From JAEUJZ01 sp964460115 (GTDB lineage: Bacteria; Myxococcota_A; Polyangia; Palsa-1104; JAEUJZ01): DNA of 64,000 nt. Shown piece after piece: positions 1-9,900 of the stretch (the stretch's first letter is position 1; each line of letters begins with the position of its first letter). A program made the position numbers and the translations under genes. The notes beneath the pieces are model-generated. The model did not search any database. It saw only the letters and a program-made list of their open reading frames with translations, and was not told the DNA's origin. The stretch lies in contig CAYWPR010000009.1 of assembly GCA_964460115.1 (NCBI GenBank), forward strand, positions 56,181 to 120,180. Reading direction: 5' to 3'.

Positions 1-221
1 CTTTTGGCATGTGCACTTCGCCCGCCAATCCCACCGTGGCTGCCGCCTTCGGGGCGCCGATGCCTTGCGTCCCCAATACGGTGGCTCCGTGGGTCGTTGG
101 GGCCCCAACTGTCCTAGTTGGCAATATGCCCGCGCTAAATAGCAGCAGCAAGCTGATGTGCATTTGGGGGGGCGTCATTTCGCCCGCTGTACCGGGGCAG
201 TTCACTGTCACCGTGCCGTGA
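1..221 (+). CDS. PAAR-like DUF4280 protein, C-terminal part
   Basis: The reading frame is open from the window edge, so this is the 3' end of a longer gene. The residues match the C-terminal half of DUF4280 PAAR-like proteins: an FGMCTSPANP segment, then PMPCVPNT, a Trp-containing APWVVG, and a final LMCIWGGVISPAVPGQ. PAAR-like proteins usually cap the spike of type VI or related contractile injection systems and lie beside toxin genes. The family role is established knowledge; delivery function here is inference because the upstream neighbours are outside the window. It ends at TGA, 16 bases before the next gene. Confidence 0.75.
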   Translation, partial: FGMCTSPANPTVAAAFGAPMPCVPNTVAPWVVGAPTVLVGNMPALNSSSKLMCIWGGVISPAVPGQFTVTVP

Positions 222-237
222 CAGAGGATCCCATCCC

Positions 238-1050
238 GTGACATCTACAGAAGAAAAGCTAACCGATAGCTTGCTGGATTTGGCGCGTCAGCTTGGGGCG
301 CGAATCGTCAAGCTGCGCAAAAATGGCGGACTGAATCAGCAGCAGCTCGCGACGCGGGCGCAGATCAGCAAGGCGATGCTCTCGACCATCGAAAATGGCC
401 AACGCATTCCTTCTGTGGACCTATTGCGGCGGCTGGCCATAGCCCTTGGGCTTTCCGCAGAACAGTCGCTGGTACAGCAAGATGATGCCGGGCTTTATCA
501 AATGTGGACGGAAGTTTATGAAGGACAGTCTTCCGTAAGCATTCAACTGCGCGCCGGACATGACTTAAAGCTTCCGCCGCCGAGCACCCCTGCGCCTCCT
601 ATCGTTCAGGAGGCTGAGCTTATATCGCCGGAGCCGACCTTGCTGATGTCGCAGCTTCTGGCCGTTGGCGAAGCCCAGCGTGATCTGTCCCGTAGTATGG
701 CCGAAGCCGCCAGCCAATCGGTACGCCACTTTACCGGGGTTGCGCATCATCTGGACAAGGTTTTAGAGCAGCTTGATCACGTCAATGCCTCGCTAAAGGC
801 GCAAACCGAGGCGCTTTTGGCATTGCGGCGGGATTTTCTTGAAGAAAAAGCACAGCCTGCACCTCCGCCACCGGTCTGTGCACTGGGCGCTGAATCCGCA
901 GACAAGCTTCTGTCCAGAACGGACAATCTGGCGGCAGAGCTTACGCAGTTTCAGCGCACCATTTTGCAGATGCTGCGACAAAACCAGACAGATGCCCACA
1001 CCATGCGTGTGCGCATTGCCGAGATCATGCAATCTATGCGTCGTCGTTAA
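238..1050 (+). CDS. Xre-type HTH protein with coiled-coil tail
   Basis: A 270-residue protein. Residues about 17-75 form a Cro/C1-type helix-turn-helix, with LNQQQLATRAQISKAMLS as the recognition region and a typical IENGQRIPS continuation. The middle is Pro-rich, and residues about 130-265 are Ala/Gln/Glu/Leu-rich and probably coiled coil. The start is GTG at 238, 16 bases after the preceding stop, with a GAGGA motif upstream. It is probably a DNA-binding regulator of the surrounding genes, with the tail serving oligomerisation. Targets are unknown, and nothing in the sequence identifies a ligand. Confidence 0.7.
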   Translation: MTSTEEKLTDSLLDLARQLGARIVKLRKNGGLNQQQLATRAQISKAMLSTIENGQRIPSVDLLRRLAIALGLSAEQSLVQQDDAGLYQMWTEVYEGQSSVSIQLRAGHDLKLPPPSTPAPPIVQEAELISPEPTLLMSQLLAVGEAQRDLSRSMAEAASQSVRHFTGVAHHLDKVLEQLDHVNASLKAQTEALLALRRDFLEEKAQPAPPPPVCALGAESADKLLSRTDNLAAELTQFQRTILQMLRQNQTDAHTMRVRIAEIMQSMRRR

Positions 1051-1158
1051 GTCTAAAGCCCTCCCCAGCTTGCAAAATAATTGCAAAGTCGCTGAGCGGA
1101 TCCATTGGGCATGGTTGATGCAAGATCGAATTGTGCCAAATCTGCTTAGGGGTGCTTT

Positions 1159-4100
1159 GTGAGATACTTACTTATCCTATCGCTGTTTGTAAGTTTGTGT
1201 GTTGGCTGCAGCAGTCTTGATGCACTGGTCCTGAACCTCCGTACTGAGGGCACGGTAGAGCTAAAGACGTACACCTTGACGGTTCTGGATCGGGCGACTC
1301 GTCAGGTGATCTACCATTCCGGTGCGCAGCGCATCGCCGCGAAACGGGATTTGTCGCAAGATCCATTGCATGTCGGACTGCCTTTTGAGCAAAAAGGTGA
1401 GTTTCTGATAGTTGTGCGAGCGGCAAATTTTGACAGTCCGGATCTGCTGCCTCAGGCCGGCGTGTCGACGCCTGCTTACTTTTTTGCCAGCATTGTGCAG
1501 ATTGATAAAACCCAGGATATAGATGCTCTTTTACTCATTGTTCCATCGGAATATGATCTAGACGGCGATCATTTCCCAGATGCCAAGCTGTGGCCGGATG
1601 CGTTTCCTGCGGCCGCGCAAATGTATGGCGATAAGCGCTTTTTGCTCGACTGCTTGGATGTAGAGCCGGCCCCTGGCGATTTGACTCCTTTGCGTTTGCG
1701 TTCCTATGACGTACATCCTTTGGCGCTGTCCATTTGTGACGCCAAGCTTCGTCCGGCTGGTGTTTCGCCCACTGGTGAGCGTCTGCCCCCAGAAGCATTT
1801 GATACCACTTGCGGCGGCAGCCCCCGCGCTTGCGAAGACGCCGACGGAGATGGGGAGCCGGAAAACACCGATTGCGATGATCACGACCCCCGCCGTCGTC
1901 ATGGCAATCCGCGGCCGCGCAACTGCTGCCAATGTCAAGATCGAGCAAGCTGCGCCGTCAATCATGAATTCATTGCTGACCTGAAGCTATGTCAGCCGCC
2001 GCGCTGCAATACATCGTTTGATTACGACTGCAGCGGTCAGGATGTCGAGTGTTTCATTGATGAGGATTGTGATGGCTATTCGCCGCAAGATCCGCTGGCC
2101 AGCCAGCGCGACTGCGATGATCACGATGCTCGCATTCATCCCGGAGCCACGAAAATCTGCGAACCCGAAAACGATGCGGATATCGGAAAGGATTGGGCGT
2201 GTGACGGCAATCCGCAGGGCGGTTGTGTGGATTGCGATTTGGACGGCGATGGCTTTCAGCGCGATGATCCTACCTTCAATTGTCCGACGAAACGCTATCG
2301 TGATCGCTTTGCGGGACGGCCTATCGTCCTAGATTGCAATGACAACGATCGCGGCGTTTTTCCTGGATCGACGATCTACCAATCGCCGCTGCAACTTTAT
2401 AAAGACAATACGACGGATTTCAAAGGTGGAACGATTGCCGGAGCGCTGCGCGGAATGTGTCGAAACCTCGATCTAAGCGATCGCGTACAGGACAGCAATT
2501 GCGACAGTCAACCCACCCGCGGCTGTCCGTCGCGGGCCTGCGATGCTGATGGCGACGGCTTTGCAAACGGTAACGTCGGCTGTATTCCGCTAGATCCCAG
2601 GCTTATCGATTGTGACGACAACGATCCGCAGACTTTTCCCGGGGCGCCGCAATATTCCAAAGACAACAAGGATCATAACTGCGACAACAAGATCGATACT
2701 TGCGGCACCGATACAGATGGCGATGGCTACTGTGTGCTGTTTGATTGCGATGATCGCGATCCCAATGTGCATCCTTTTGCGGCCGACTCGTGCAATGGCA
2801 AAGATGACGATTGTGATGGGCTTGTGGATGAGCAAAACCCCGACAGCCAAGGCAATGCGCTTATCGAGTCCCATACTGTGGGCGGCAGCACGGTGAAAAC
2901 GATCACAAGCTGCACCGATTCCAACGTGGGCGACTGCGGTTTGAAGAACAACCAAGATGCCTACAGCGGTCGTTGTGTATGTACCGGCATCAAACCCAAT
3001 TCCATCATCAATTCGGCCAGCCGCGTTGTCTGTCCCGATGGCCGCGATGATGCCACGCTATCTCCCAAATGCTTTGGCGCAACTCAGCCCAAATTACAGA
3101 CTTGCGATGCCGACAGCCCGCATGATGAGGACTGCGATGGCCGCACGGATGCTCCCGACGGCAAAAACCTGGCCTCGGTCGGCTCTGGAACCATCTGCGG
3201 CGTCAGCGTTGGCCGCTGCCAAAAGGGCAATATCCTGGCCTGCGATCGTAGCAAGCTCAATCCGTTTTCTGCGCAAGTTCGGCCGACTTCAGCGCAAGGA
3301 CCGGTTCCGGGTTTTGATGAAAAAGATCGCTTCCTGGTTTGCAATCCGCAAAGCAGTGTGGTTTTCCCGACCGAGGAACTTTGCAATGGCTACGATGATG
3401 ATTGCGACGGAAAACTTCCAGGCCAGGATCCAAGCTTTCCAGTTCCCGATGCCAAGGCCGAGATCGACGTGGACGGCGATACGTTTCTGCGTTGCACGGG
3501 CTGCTCTCAAGTGGATAACCAAGCCTCTTTTAATAAGACGGCATTTCGTTCCTGTGGCGACTGCAATGATACAGCGCAAAACGGCAGCAAATTCTATCCT
3601 CCGGTGCCTGAGATAAGTTATCCCGGTGCGCCTGAGCTTTGTGACGGACTTAGCAATCAGTGCGATCCCAGTTTTTCACCGACCGCGCAGGATGGCAAAA
3701 ATGAATGCGGCGGTGGTGCCTTCGCCAAATTTCCACTGTGCTGTCAGGGCCCGCCCCAGTGTATCGATCCGACAACCAATGTTTCGCATTGCGGCGGCTG
3801 TGGAATGGCATGCGGCGTCAATGTCGCCAATTCTTGCGTCGGTGGTCAGTGTATGTGCAAAAATGATCCCGCCTGCGATCCGGCTAATCCCAATCGCCAT
3901 TTCTGTCAGCCTGATGTCGGTTGTGTGCAATGCCGTACCTCAGATGCCGATTGTGTCGGCCTTCCGGATGCGACCACAACGCTGTGTGATACGGGGACGC
4001 ATGTTTGCGTGCAGTGCTTAGCGGACACGGACTGCGCCAGTGTGCCCGGCACGATCTGTGATACCACCGCCATGCGCGCGACGACCTCAAACAGCAAGCG

Positions 4101-5502
4101 CTGCATCCTTTGTGCAGTCAATGCCGATTGTAAGGACCCGGTCAAAGGACTTTGTGCGACAAACTCCGATCCCGCCAAAAATATCTGTACCCAGTGTCTG
4201 ACCGATGTCGGCTGTGCGGCATTTAACAAAGAAGTTTGCGAGCTGCATCCTGCCAATCCAGAGCAGAATCGCTGCATCGGCTGCCGCACGGATGTGGATT
4301 GTCGCAATGCAAGCTTACCGGCCTGCCACGGCGGTGGAAATCCCGACACCAGCTTGTGTGTACCTTGTGAAACCAGTGCGCACTGTACAAATTCTCAGAA
4401 GCCGGCCTGTGCGCTCGATCAGACCGACCCGAAGAAAAATCAGTGTGTGACGTGTCTGAATAATGCCGATTGCAAAAGTGCCGCCAAGCCGGCGTGTGCG
4501 ACTGATCCCAGTGCTCCTAGCGATCCCAGCAAAAACCAGTGTGTCGTTTGCCTGGCCAATGGGGATTGCAAAGATGTGAACAAACCGGCGTGTGCGACCG
4601 ATCCGGCGGCACCGAGTGATCCCACCAAGAACCAGTGCGTGGTGTGTTTGGTCAACGCCGACTGCAAAGATTCTAGCAGACCCGTGTGTGTAACCGACAG
4701 CAGCGACCCGACCAAAAACCAATGTGTCGCTTGTGTGCAAGATTCCGACTGCACAAACTCAAGCAAGCCGGCGTGCGCCGCGGATCCGAGCGCGCCGAGC
4801 GATCCCAGTAAGAACAAGTGCGTAGTCTGCGTAGACAATCCTGATTGTACGGATGCTAGCAAGCCGGCGTGTGCGGTAAGCGCCACGGATCCCAGCCAAA
4901 ATCAGTGTGTGGCTTGCCTAGGAAATCCCGATTGTACGGATGCCAGCAAGCCGGCGTGTTCGGTCAGCCTCATGGATCCCAGCCAAAATCAGTGCGTGCC
5001 GTGCCTGGGAAATGCCGATTGCTCGGATGCCAGCAAACCGGCATGCGCCCTAAGCGTAACCAATCCCAGCCAAAATCAGTGCGTGTCCTGTATCGTCAGT
5101 ACCGACTGTAAGGATGCCGCCAAGCCGGCGTGTTCAGTGAACACCATGGATTCCAGCCAAAACCAGTGCGTGCCTTGCGTGCTCAATTCGGACTGTAAAG
5201 ATCTCATGAACCCGGCATGTGCGGTGAACTCAATGGATCCCAGTCAGAACCAATGCGTTCCATGCGTTGCCAATACTGATTGTTTGGACCTGACCAAGCC
5301 TGCCTGCGCCGTCAATGGCAGCGACCCCAGCCAAAACCAATGTGTGCCTTGCATGATCGATATGGACTGTACAAATCCGCTAATGCCCTTCTGCGTGACA
5401 AACAGTACGAATCCGACTTTAAACCAGTGCGTTCAGTGTAAGAAAAACAACGACTGTCCGATGGGCCAGCAGTGTGACGGAACACTATTTCAATGCGGGT
5501 AA
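1159..5502 (+). CDS. giant Cys/Asp-rich MopE-like lipoprotein
   Basis: A 1447-residue surface lipoprotein. The N-terminus is a lipoprotein signal (hydrophobic run ending LCVGC, with Cys about residue 17). Residues about 220-850 contain many MopE-type putative metal-binding motifs (DxDGDG, DCDD.DP, CDGxDDDCDG), known from copper-binding MopE and abundant in myxobacterial proteins. From about residue 890 to the end there are some 15 or more repeats of about 40 residues of the form DC.....KPAC......P..NQCV.C, each with about four Cys. The start is GTG at 1159. Its last bases overlap the PEGA gene start by 10 bp, which indicates an operon. Probably cell-surface; metal binding is inferred from the motif family only. 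Confidence 0.8.
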   Translation: MRYLLILSLFVSLCVGCSSLDALVLNLRTEGTVELKTYTLTVLDRATRQVIYHSGAQRIAAKRDLSQDPLHVGLPFEQKGEFLIVVRAANFDSPDLLPQAGVSTPAYFFASIVQIDKTQDIDALLLIVPSEYDLDGDHFPDAKLWPDAFPAAAQMYGDKRFLLDCLDVEPAPGDLTPLRLRSYDVHPLALSICDAKLRPAGVSPTGERLPPEAFDTTCGGSPRACEDADGDGEPENTDCDDHDPRRRHGNPRPRNCCQCQDRASCAVNHEFIADLKLCQPPRCNTSFDYDCSGQDVECFIDEDCDGYSPQDPLASQRDCDDHDARIHPGATKICEPENDADIGKDWACDGNPQGGCVDCDLDGDGFQRDDPTFNCPTKRYRDRFAGRPIVLDCNDNDRGVFPGSTIYQSPLQLYKDNTTDFKGGTIAGALRGMCRNLDLSDRVQDSNCDSQPTRGCPSRACDADGDGFANGNVGCIPLDPRLIDCDDNDPQTFPGAPQYSKDNKDHNCDNKIDTCGTDTDGDGYCVLFDCDDRDPNVHPFAADSCNGKDDDCDGLVDEQNPDSQGNALIESHTVGGSTVKTITSCTDSNVGDCGLKNNQDAYSGRCVCTGIKPNSIINSASRVVCPDGRDDATLSPKCFGATQPKLQTCDADSPHDEDCDGRTDAPDGKNLASVGSGTICGVSVGRCQKGNILACDRSKLNPFSAQVRPTSAQGPVPGFDEKDRFLVCNPQSSVVFPTEELCNGYDDDCDGKLPGQDPSFPVPDAKAEIDVDGDTFLRCTGCSQVDNQASFNKTAFRSCGDCNDTAQNGSKFYPPVPEISYPGAPELCDGLSNQCDPSFSPTAQDGKNECGGGAFAKFPLCCQGPPQCIDPTTNVSHCGGCGMACGVNVANSCVGGQCMCKNDPACDPANPNRHFCQPDVGCVQCRTSDADCVGLPDATTTLCDTGTHVCVQCLADTDCASVPGTICDTTAMRATTSNSKRCILCAVNADCKDPVKGLCATNSDPAKNICTQCLTDVGCAAFNKEVCELHPANPEQNRCIGCRTDVDCRNASLPACHGGGNPDTSLCVPCETSAHCTNSQKPACALDQTDPKKNQCVTCLNNADCKSAAKPACATDPSAPSDPSKNQCVVCLANGDCKDVNKPACATDPAAPSDPTKNQCVVCLVNADCKDSSRPVCVTDSSDPTKNQCVACVQDSDCTNSSKPACAADPSAPSDPSKNKCVVCVDNPDCTDASKPACAVSATDPSQNQCVACLGNPDCTDASKPACSVSLMDPSQNQCVPCLGNADCSDASKPACALSVTNPSQNQCVSCIVSTDCKDAAKPACSVNTMDSSQNQCVPCVLNSDCKDLMNPACAVNSMDPSQNQCVPCVANTDCLDLTKPACAVNGSDPSQNQCVPCMIDMDCTNPLMPFCVTNSTNPTLNQCVQCKKNNDCPMGQQCDGTLFQCG
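4440..5400 (+). repeat. tandem Cys-rich coding repeats
   Basis: The 3' third of the lipoprotein gene is made of degenerate tandem units of about 110-130 bp, each encoding NQCVxC, a DC dipeptide and a (K)PAC motif. Neighbouring units share stretches such as CCCAGCCAAAATCAGTG, so recombination or slippage could change copy number. Seen directly in the sequence. Confidence 0.75.
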
Positions 5503-6323
5503 ACGGAATTCAAATACCTACGGCAAGTAGAAGGCTAAGCGGCAAGCCAAGTGGCGTGGGCTCTACACGACCGCAAAGATGGGCGATTGTTCTGTTCGCA
5601 CTGATGGCCTTTTTGTCCGTAACAATATTCGATTTGTTGGCTGCGGCGGACGAAAAACCAGCGGTTGAAACCGGAATGACCATTTTGGGAAAACGTGACG
5701 GGGCCAAGATCTATGTCGACGAAAAACATGTCGCGACCCTGCCACAGAGTGCACCGATTCCGTTACAGCCGGGTCCGCACAAACTGCGTATTACGCAGTC
5801 GGGATTTTCTCCCTTCGAGCGCGATATACAAGCCACTTTGGGGCGAGTCATTTTGATCGAAGTCGAGATGCTGCCGGTTGCCGGTGTGCTCAAGCTCAGC
5901 TCAGTGCCGCCGGGAGCGGCGATCTACATCGACGATCAGAATGTTGGCTTGGCACCTGCCGAATTAGAGGTCCAGACTGGTCCTCATACCATTATTTTGC
6001 GGCTGGATGGTCACTATTCAGAGACGTTTTCATTGCCGATGTCCCCTGGACAGGTCGTCACTCGCAGTATTACATTGTCCACGTTGCCCGCTGCCATCAA
6101 TCCCAATCGTCCGGTCCGCATTCAAGTGCGTCCCTGGTACGAGCGGGCATGGGTATGGGTTGTGATCATCGGTGGAACGGCTGTGCTGACGACTGCAATT
6201 GCCGTTCCGGCAGTACTCGCCACTCGTAGCAGTTGCGACAAGCTTGGTGCTGAAGTCTGCTTTACTATCGCTCCGCAGACACAGTCCACGAGCGGAGCCT
6301 TGCAGCTAGGCGTCGCATTTTGA
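5493..6323 (+). CDS. PEGA-domain membrane protein
   Basis: A 276-residue protein with an N-terminal hydrophobic segment (about residues 30-50) and two PEGA-like beta domains. The second is clear (residues about 130-195), with SSVPPGAAIYIDDQNVG and a following GPHTI. A C-terminal hydrophobic segment (about 222-245, VWVVIIGGTAVLTTAIAVPA) follows. PEGA domains are extracytoplasmic and frequent in myxobacterial proteins next to Ser/Thr kinases. The ATG overlaps the end of the lipoprotein gene, and kinase 1 begins 12 bp downstream, so lipoprotein, PEGA protein and kinase look co-transcribed. A later start is possible because the first 25 residues are unremarkable. Confidence 0.7.
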   Translation: MRVNGIQIPTASRRLSGKPSGVGSTRPQRWAIVLFALMAFLSVTIFDLLAAADEKPAVETGMTILGKRDGAKIYVDEKHVATLPQSAPIPLQPGPHKLRITQSGFSPFERDIQATLGRVILIEVEMLPVAGVLKLSSVPPGAAIYIDDQNVGLAPAELEVQTGPHTIILRLDGHYSETFSLPMSPGQVVTRSITLSTLPAAINPNRPVRIQVRPWYERAWVWVVIIGGTAVLTTAIAVPAVLATRSSCDKLGAEVCFTIAPQTQSTSGALQLGVAF

Positions 6324-6335
6324 TCCAAGAAACAG

Positions 6336-6824
6336 ATGCAAACAGAAGCTACTACCATGCTCACTGAAATGAATCGCAACAACCTCATGGGACGGACAAT
6401 CGGCAACTGGAAGTTGCATCGCTTGCTGGGGGAAGGAACCTTTGGCGCCGTCTACGAGGCAGAACATCAAGCCATTGCCGGGCGTCATGCCGCCGTCAAA
6501 ATCTTAGACCCCCAAGTTTCCGTACAGTCCGATCTGAAGCGGCGCTTTGTCAATGAAGCCAGCGCCGCCAGTCGCGTGGCCCATGAGAACATCGTCCAGG
6601 TCTTTGACGGCGGGGTGACAGAAGAAGGCATCTGCTATGTCGTGATGGAATTATTAAACGGCAAAAGCCTGGCCCAAATCATCCAGCGTGGTCCGCTAAA
6701 TGTCGGTCGCACCGTCAACATCGGCATTCAGGCCGCCTCGGCACTGCAAGCCGCCCACAACATCGGAATTGTGCATCGGGATCTTAAACCCGATACTGAC
6801 GCTCTAAAATTTTCCCGTCGCTAA
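6336..6824 (+). pseudogene. Ser/Thr kinase 1, N-terminal half (split gene)
   Basis: Encodes the N-lobe and start of the C-lobe of a Hanks-type kinase: Gly loop LLGEGTFGAVYEAEH, ATP-binding Lys in AAVKILD, hinge VVMELLNGKS, and catalytic loop GIVHRDLKPD. Kinase homology stops exactly there; nine foreign residues and a stop follow. The missing remainder (NIYIVARD..., DFGIAKL) is found in the right frame at 16906-18452. Joining position 6795 to 16915 gives an uninterrupted frame through HRDLKPDNIYIV. As it stands the fragment lacks the catalytic Asn, the DFG motif and the activation segment, so it cannot be an active kinase. Confidence 0.9.
6787..6795 (+). repeat. 9-bp direct repeat, left end of element 1
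   Basis: AACCCGATA: last two bases of the Lys codon, then Pro and Asp codons and the first base of the Asn codon of HRDLKPDN. Identical to 16906-16914. Candidate attL core. Confidence 0.8.
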
Positions 6825-6988
6825 GTAGAAACTATAGATGAGTTGCGGACAGCTTGCGGATGGCATCGCAAAGCGAATGTGCTGTTTGCTCGCGAAAAAC
6901 AAGCATCGCCTCTCGACTGTAGTTTGCCGCGCGCCGTCCAGCCAAGCTCTGATAACATGGAAGAGAACCGCCTACTCTGGAGGGAATT

Positions 6989-9900
6989 ATGCGGCAGTTT
7001 GCAGACTACACGTTGGCAGAAACGCTGTATGAAGGAAGGGAAACCCGCGTCCAACGTGCCATCCATGTACCTTCGGGAGAGCGGCTCGTGGTCAAGCTGC
7101 CGGTTTTGGACCCGCCTAGCCTGCACACAATGGGGCGACTTTTACATGAGTACCAGATTCTCTGCAGGCTGAGCGCAGTCCCCGGCGTGGTGCAAGTACG
7201 CGCAATGATAAAAGAGGCTGGAAGCGCGGCCCTTTTTCTGCAAGACCCGAATCTGCGTTCGCTCGACCGGATTCTGGCGGAACAGGCGCGGCTTCCGCTT
7301 GCGGCAGCGCTGCGCGTTGCACTCGCGCTTTGCCGTGTGCTCGAAGGCGTGCATGCAACTGGCATCATCCATAAGGATATAAAACCGCAGAATATTCTTT
7401 TGAACAAAGATTGCTCTTCGGTGGTTTTGATCGATTTTGGCATCGCTTCGGAACTGGCTCAGGAAGCCACCGAGGCCGGCCTGCCCGAGTCTCTGGAAGG
7501 GACACTCGCCTACATTTCGCCTGAGCAGACCGGGCGCACGGCACGCGGCCTGGATGCGCGCACGGACCTCTATTCGCTAGGGGTAACGCTGTTCGAAATG
7601 CTGACGGGACAACATCCGTTTGAGGACAATGATGCCCTGGCTTTGGTCTATGCGCACCTGGCCAAGGCCCCGCCGGCGCTTGAAAGCTTGTTGCCAGATA
7701 TTCCCTCCACTGTGGCGCGGCTTGTAGAGCGGTGTTTGGAGAAATCGCCCGAGAAGCGCTACCAAACGGCCAAGGGATTGGCCGCGGATCTCGAGCGCTG
7801 TCTGCTTCTCCTCAGCGAGCATGGACGGATCGAGCCCTTTGCAATTGGACAAAGGGATTTTTCGCCCAAGCTGCAGATTCCTCAAACCCTGGTGGGCCGA
7901 GAGAAAGAGAGCCAGGCTGTGACCGCGGCCTTCGAGCGAGCTGCGGCGGGCGCGGTAGAAGTACTGCTTTTGGGCGGACCTTCGGGCATCGGGAAGACGG
8001 CGCTCGTGCGCGCGGTCTACCGCGATATCGCCAAGGCGGGGCGGGGGCATCTGCTTTTTGGCAAGCACGATCAATTGGGGCGCGCGGTGCCCTACGCTGC
8101 GATTGCCCAGGCCTTTAGCGGCCTGATGCGAAGCCTGGCCGCCAGTCCGAAACCTGTCTTTTTGGCCTGGCGCGAGCGACTTAGCCAGGCGCTTGGTCCG
8201 CTGGCGCGCGTGATCGCGGACCTAGTGCCAGAGCTTGAGTGGGTGATGGGGACTTTGCCCGCTGTGCCCACGGTGCCGACCGAGATGGCTTATAATCGCC
8301 TCAAGCTTGCATGGATCGACTTCCTGCGTGCAGTGACCGATGCATCGCCACCTTTGGTCCTATTCCTGGACGACATGCAGTGGGTCGATCCTGCATCGCT
8401 GGAGCTACTCAAGTCGATTTTGACGAGCGTCGGCCGTCAGCACCTCCTCGTGATCGCGGCCTATAGGGACAACGAGGTAGAGCCGAGTCATCCCCTGTGG
8501 ACGCTCGTTCTGGCAATTGAGAAAAGCGGTGTGCAAACAACGCGGCTGAGCGTTGGGCCACTTTCCCAAACGTCGGTGCAGAAATGGCTTGCTGCGACGC
8601 TGTCAGAAGATTCTGCACGCATCCAAGCGCTGGCCGAGGTGCTTAGTCGCAAGACCCAGGGAAATCCATTTTTTCTCGGGCAGTTGCTGCTGGAATTCCA
8701 CAGGCAGAAGCAATTGCGACGGGATCTAGAAGATGGAACGTGGCAATGGGAAAAGGATGCGATCGCGCGCGCTGAAGTCACGGAAAATGTCGCTGAGCTT
8801 ATGCGCAGCAAAGTGGGAGATCTTCCGGAGTGTACGCAAGAGCTTTTGGGAAAAGCCGCCTGCGCCGGCCATAGCTTTCGCTTTGACGAACTGGTGATGC
8901 TCACTGAATTGTCTCCGTCGCAGGTAGAAGAAGAGCTACGGCCTGCGCTTTTGGCTGAGCTGGTGGTGCCAAGCGATGGACAGTATCGTGCCGTTCAAGC
9001 GCTGGCACAGGCCGAGCAGCGCGGCGAGATTTCCGCAAGCTACCAGTTTCTACATGACCGCGTGCAGCAAGCGTTCTACGAACGGATTGCGCCCGCGCAG
9101 CGGGCCTTTACGCATCTTTGGATCGGGCGGCGGCTAGAGGCGCGGTTTCATGAGCAGGAGGGAATTCAAGTCGCTTCGGGCCGAAAGCTGCTTGAGCTCG
9201 TGCGGCATCTGAACCTTGGGGCGGCTGCGCTACATAGCGACACGGAACGCAAAGCGCTGGCGCGGCTCAATCTGCAAGCCGCCGCGGCCGCAAAAGTGAA
9301 TGGATCGTATCGTCTGCAAGCGGCGCTGGCCGAAAAAGGACAAGAGCTTCTGGAACCGCGCGCCTGGGACAAAGAGCCGCAGCTCATGGCAGAGCTGGCG
9401 ATGGAGCGGCTCGAGGCCGATCACCTGCTTCGAGAATTTGCCGAGGTCCATCGCCGAGCGCAGGAGCTCTTGGTCCTGCCGCTGTCGCCACTTACCAGGC
9501 TCATGATTCAGGAGCTTCAGGTACGTACTTGTGTGGCCTCCGGACAGTATATCGAAGGCGAGCGCTTGGGCCTGGCTGTGCTCGCCGAGCGAGGCATGAC
9601 CTATCCCGCAACCCAGCAAGAGTGCATCGCCCAGGCCTTGCAGGGCGCTGGAACATCCCATGCCTGGCTCGAAGCGCACTCGGAGGGCTTTGACCTCGTG
9701 CCGAGCGATCCCTCTCTCGAAGGTCTGTTTTTAGATGCGCTACAGGTCTCGATGCAGGTCTGTATTGCCAATGGAGGAAATGCATCACTTGGGGCCGTCG
9801 TGATCACGCGCAATGTTGAGCGCACGATCGAGAAAGCGGCCTTGACCTCTGTGTCGCCTTTTTTCCTCTCGGCTTTTGGCTGTGCGCGTTCCGCGTTTTT

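Noticed and set aside
1535..1965. Antisense open frames opposite the Cys-rich lipoprotein
   Set aside because: They result from biased codon use of the repeat-rich gene; no starts, ribosome-binding sites or domains support them.
6336..6824. A genuine short kinase-like protein of 162 residues
   Set aside because: Homology ends abruptly at a 9-bp repeat and the exact continuation is present 10.1 kb away.
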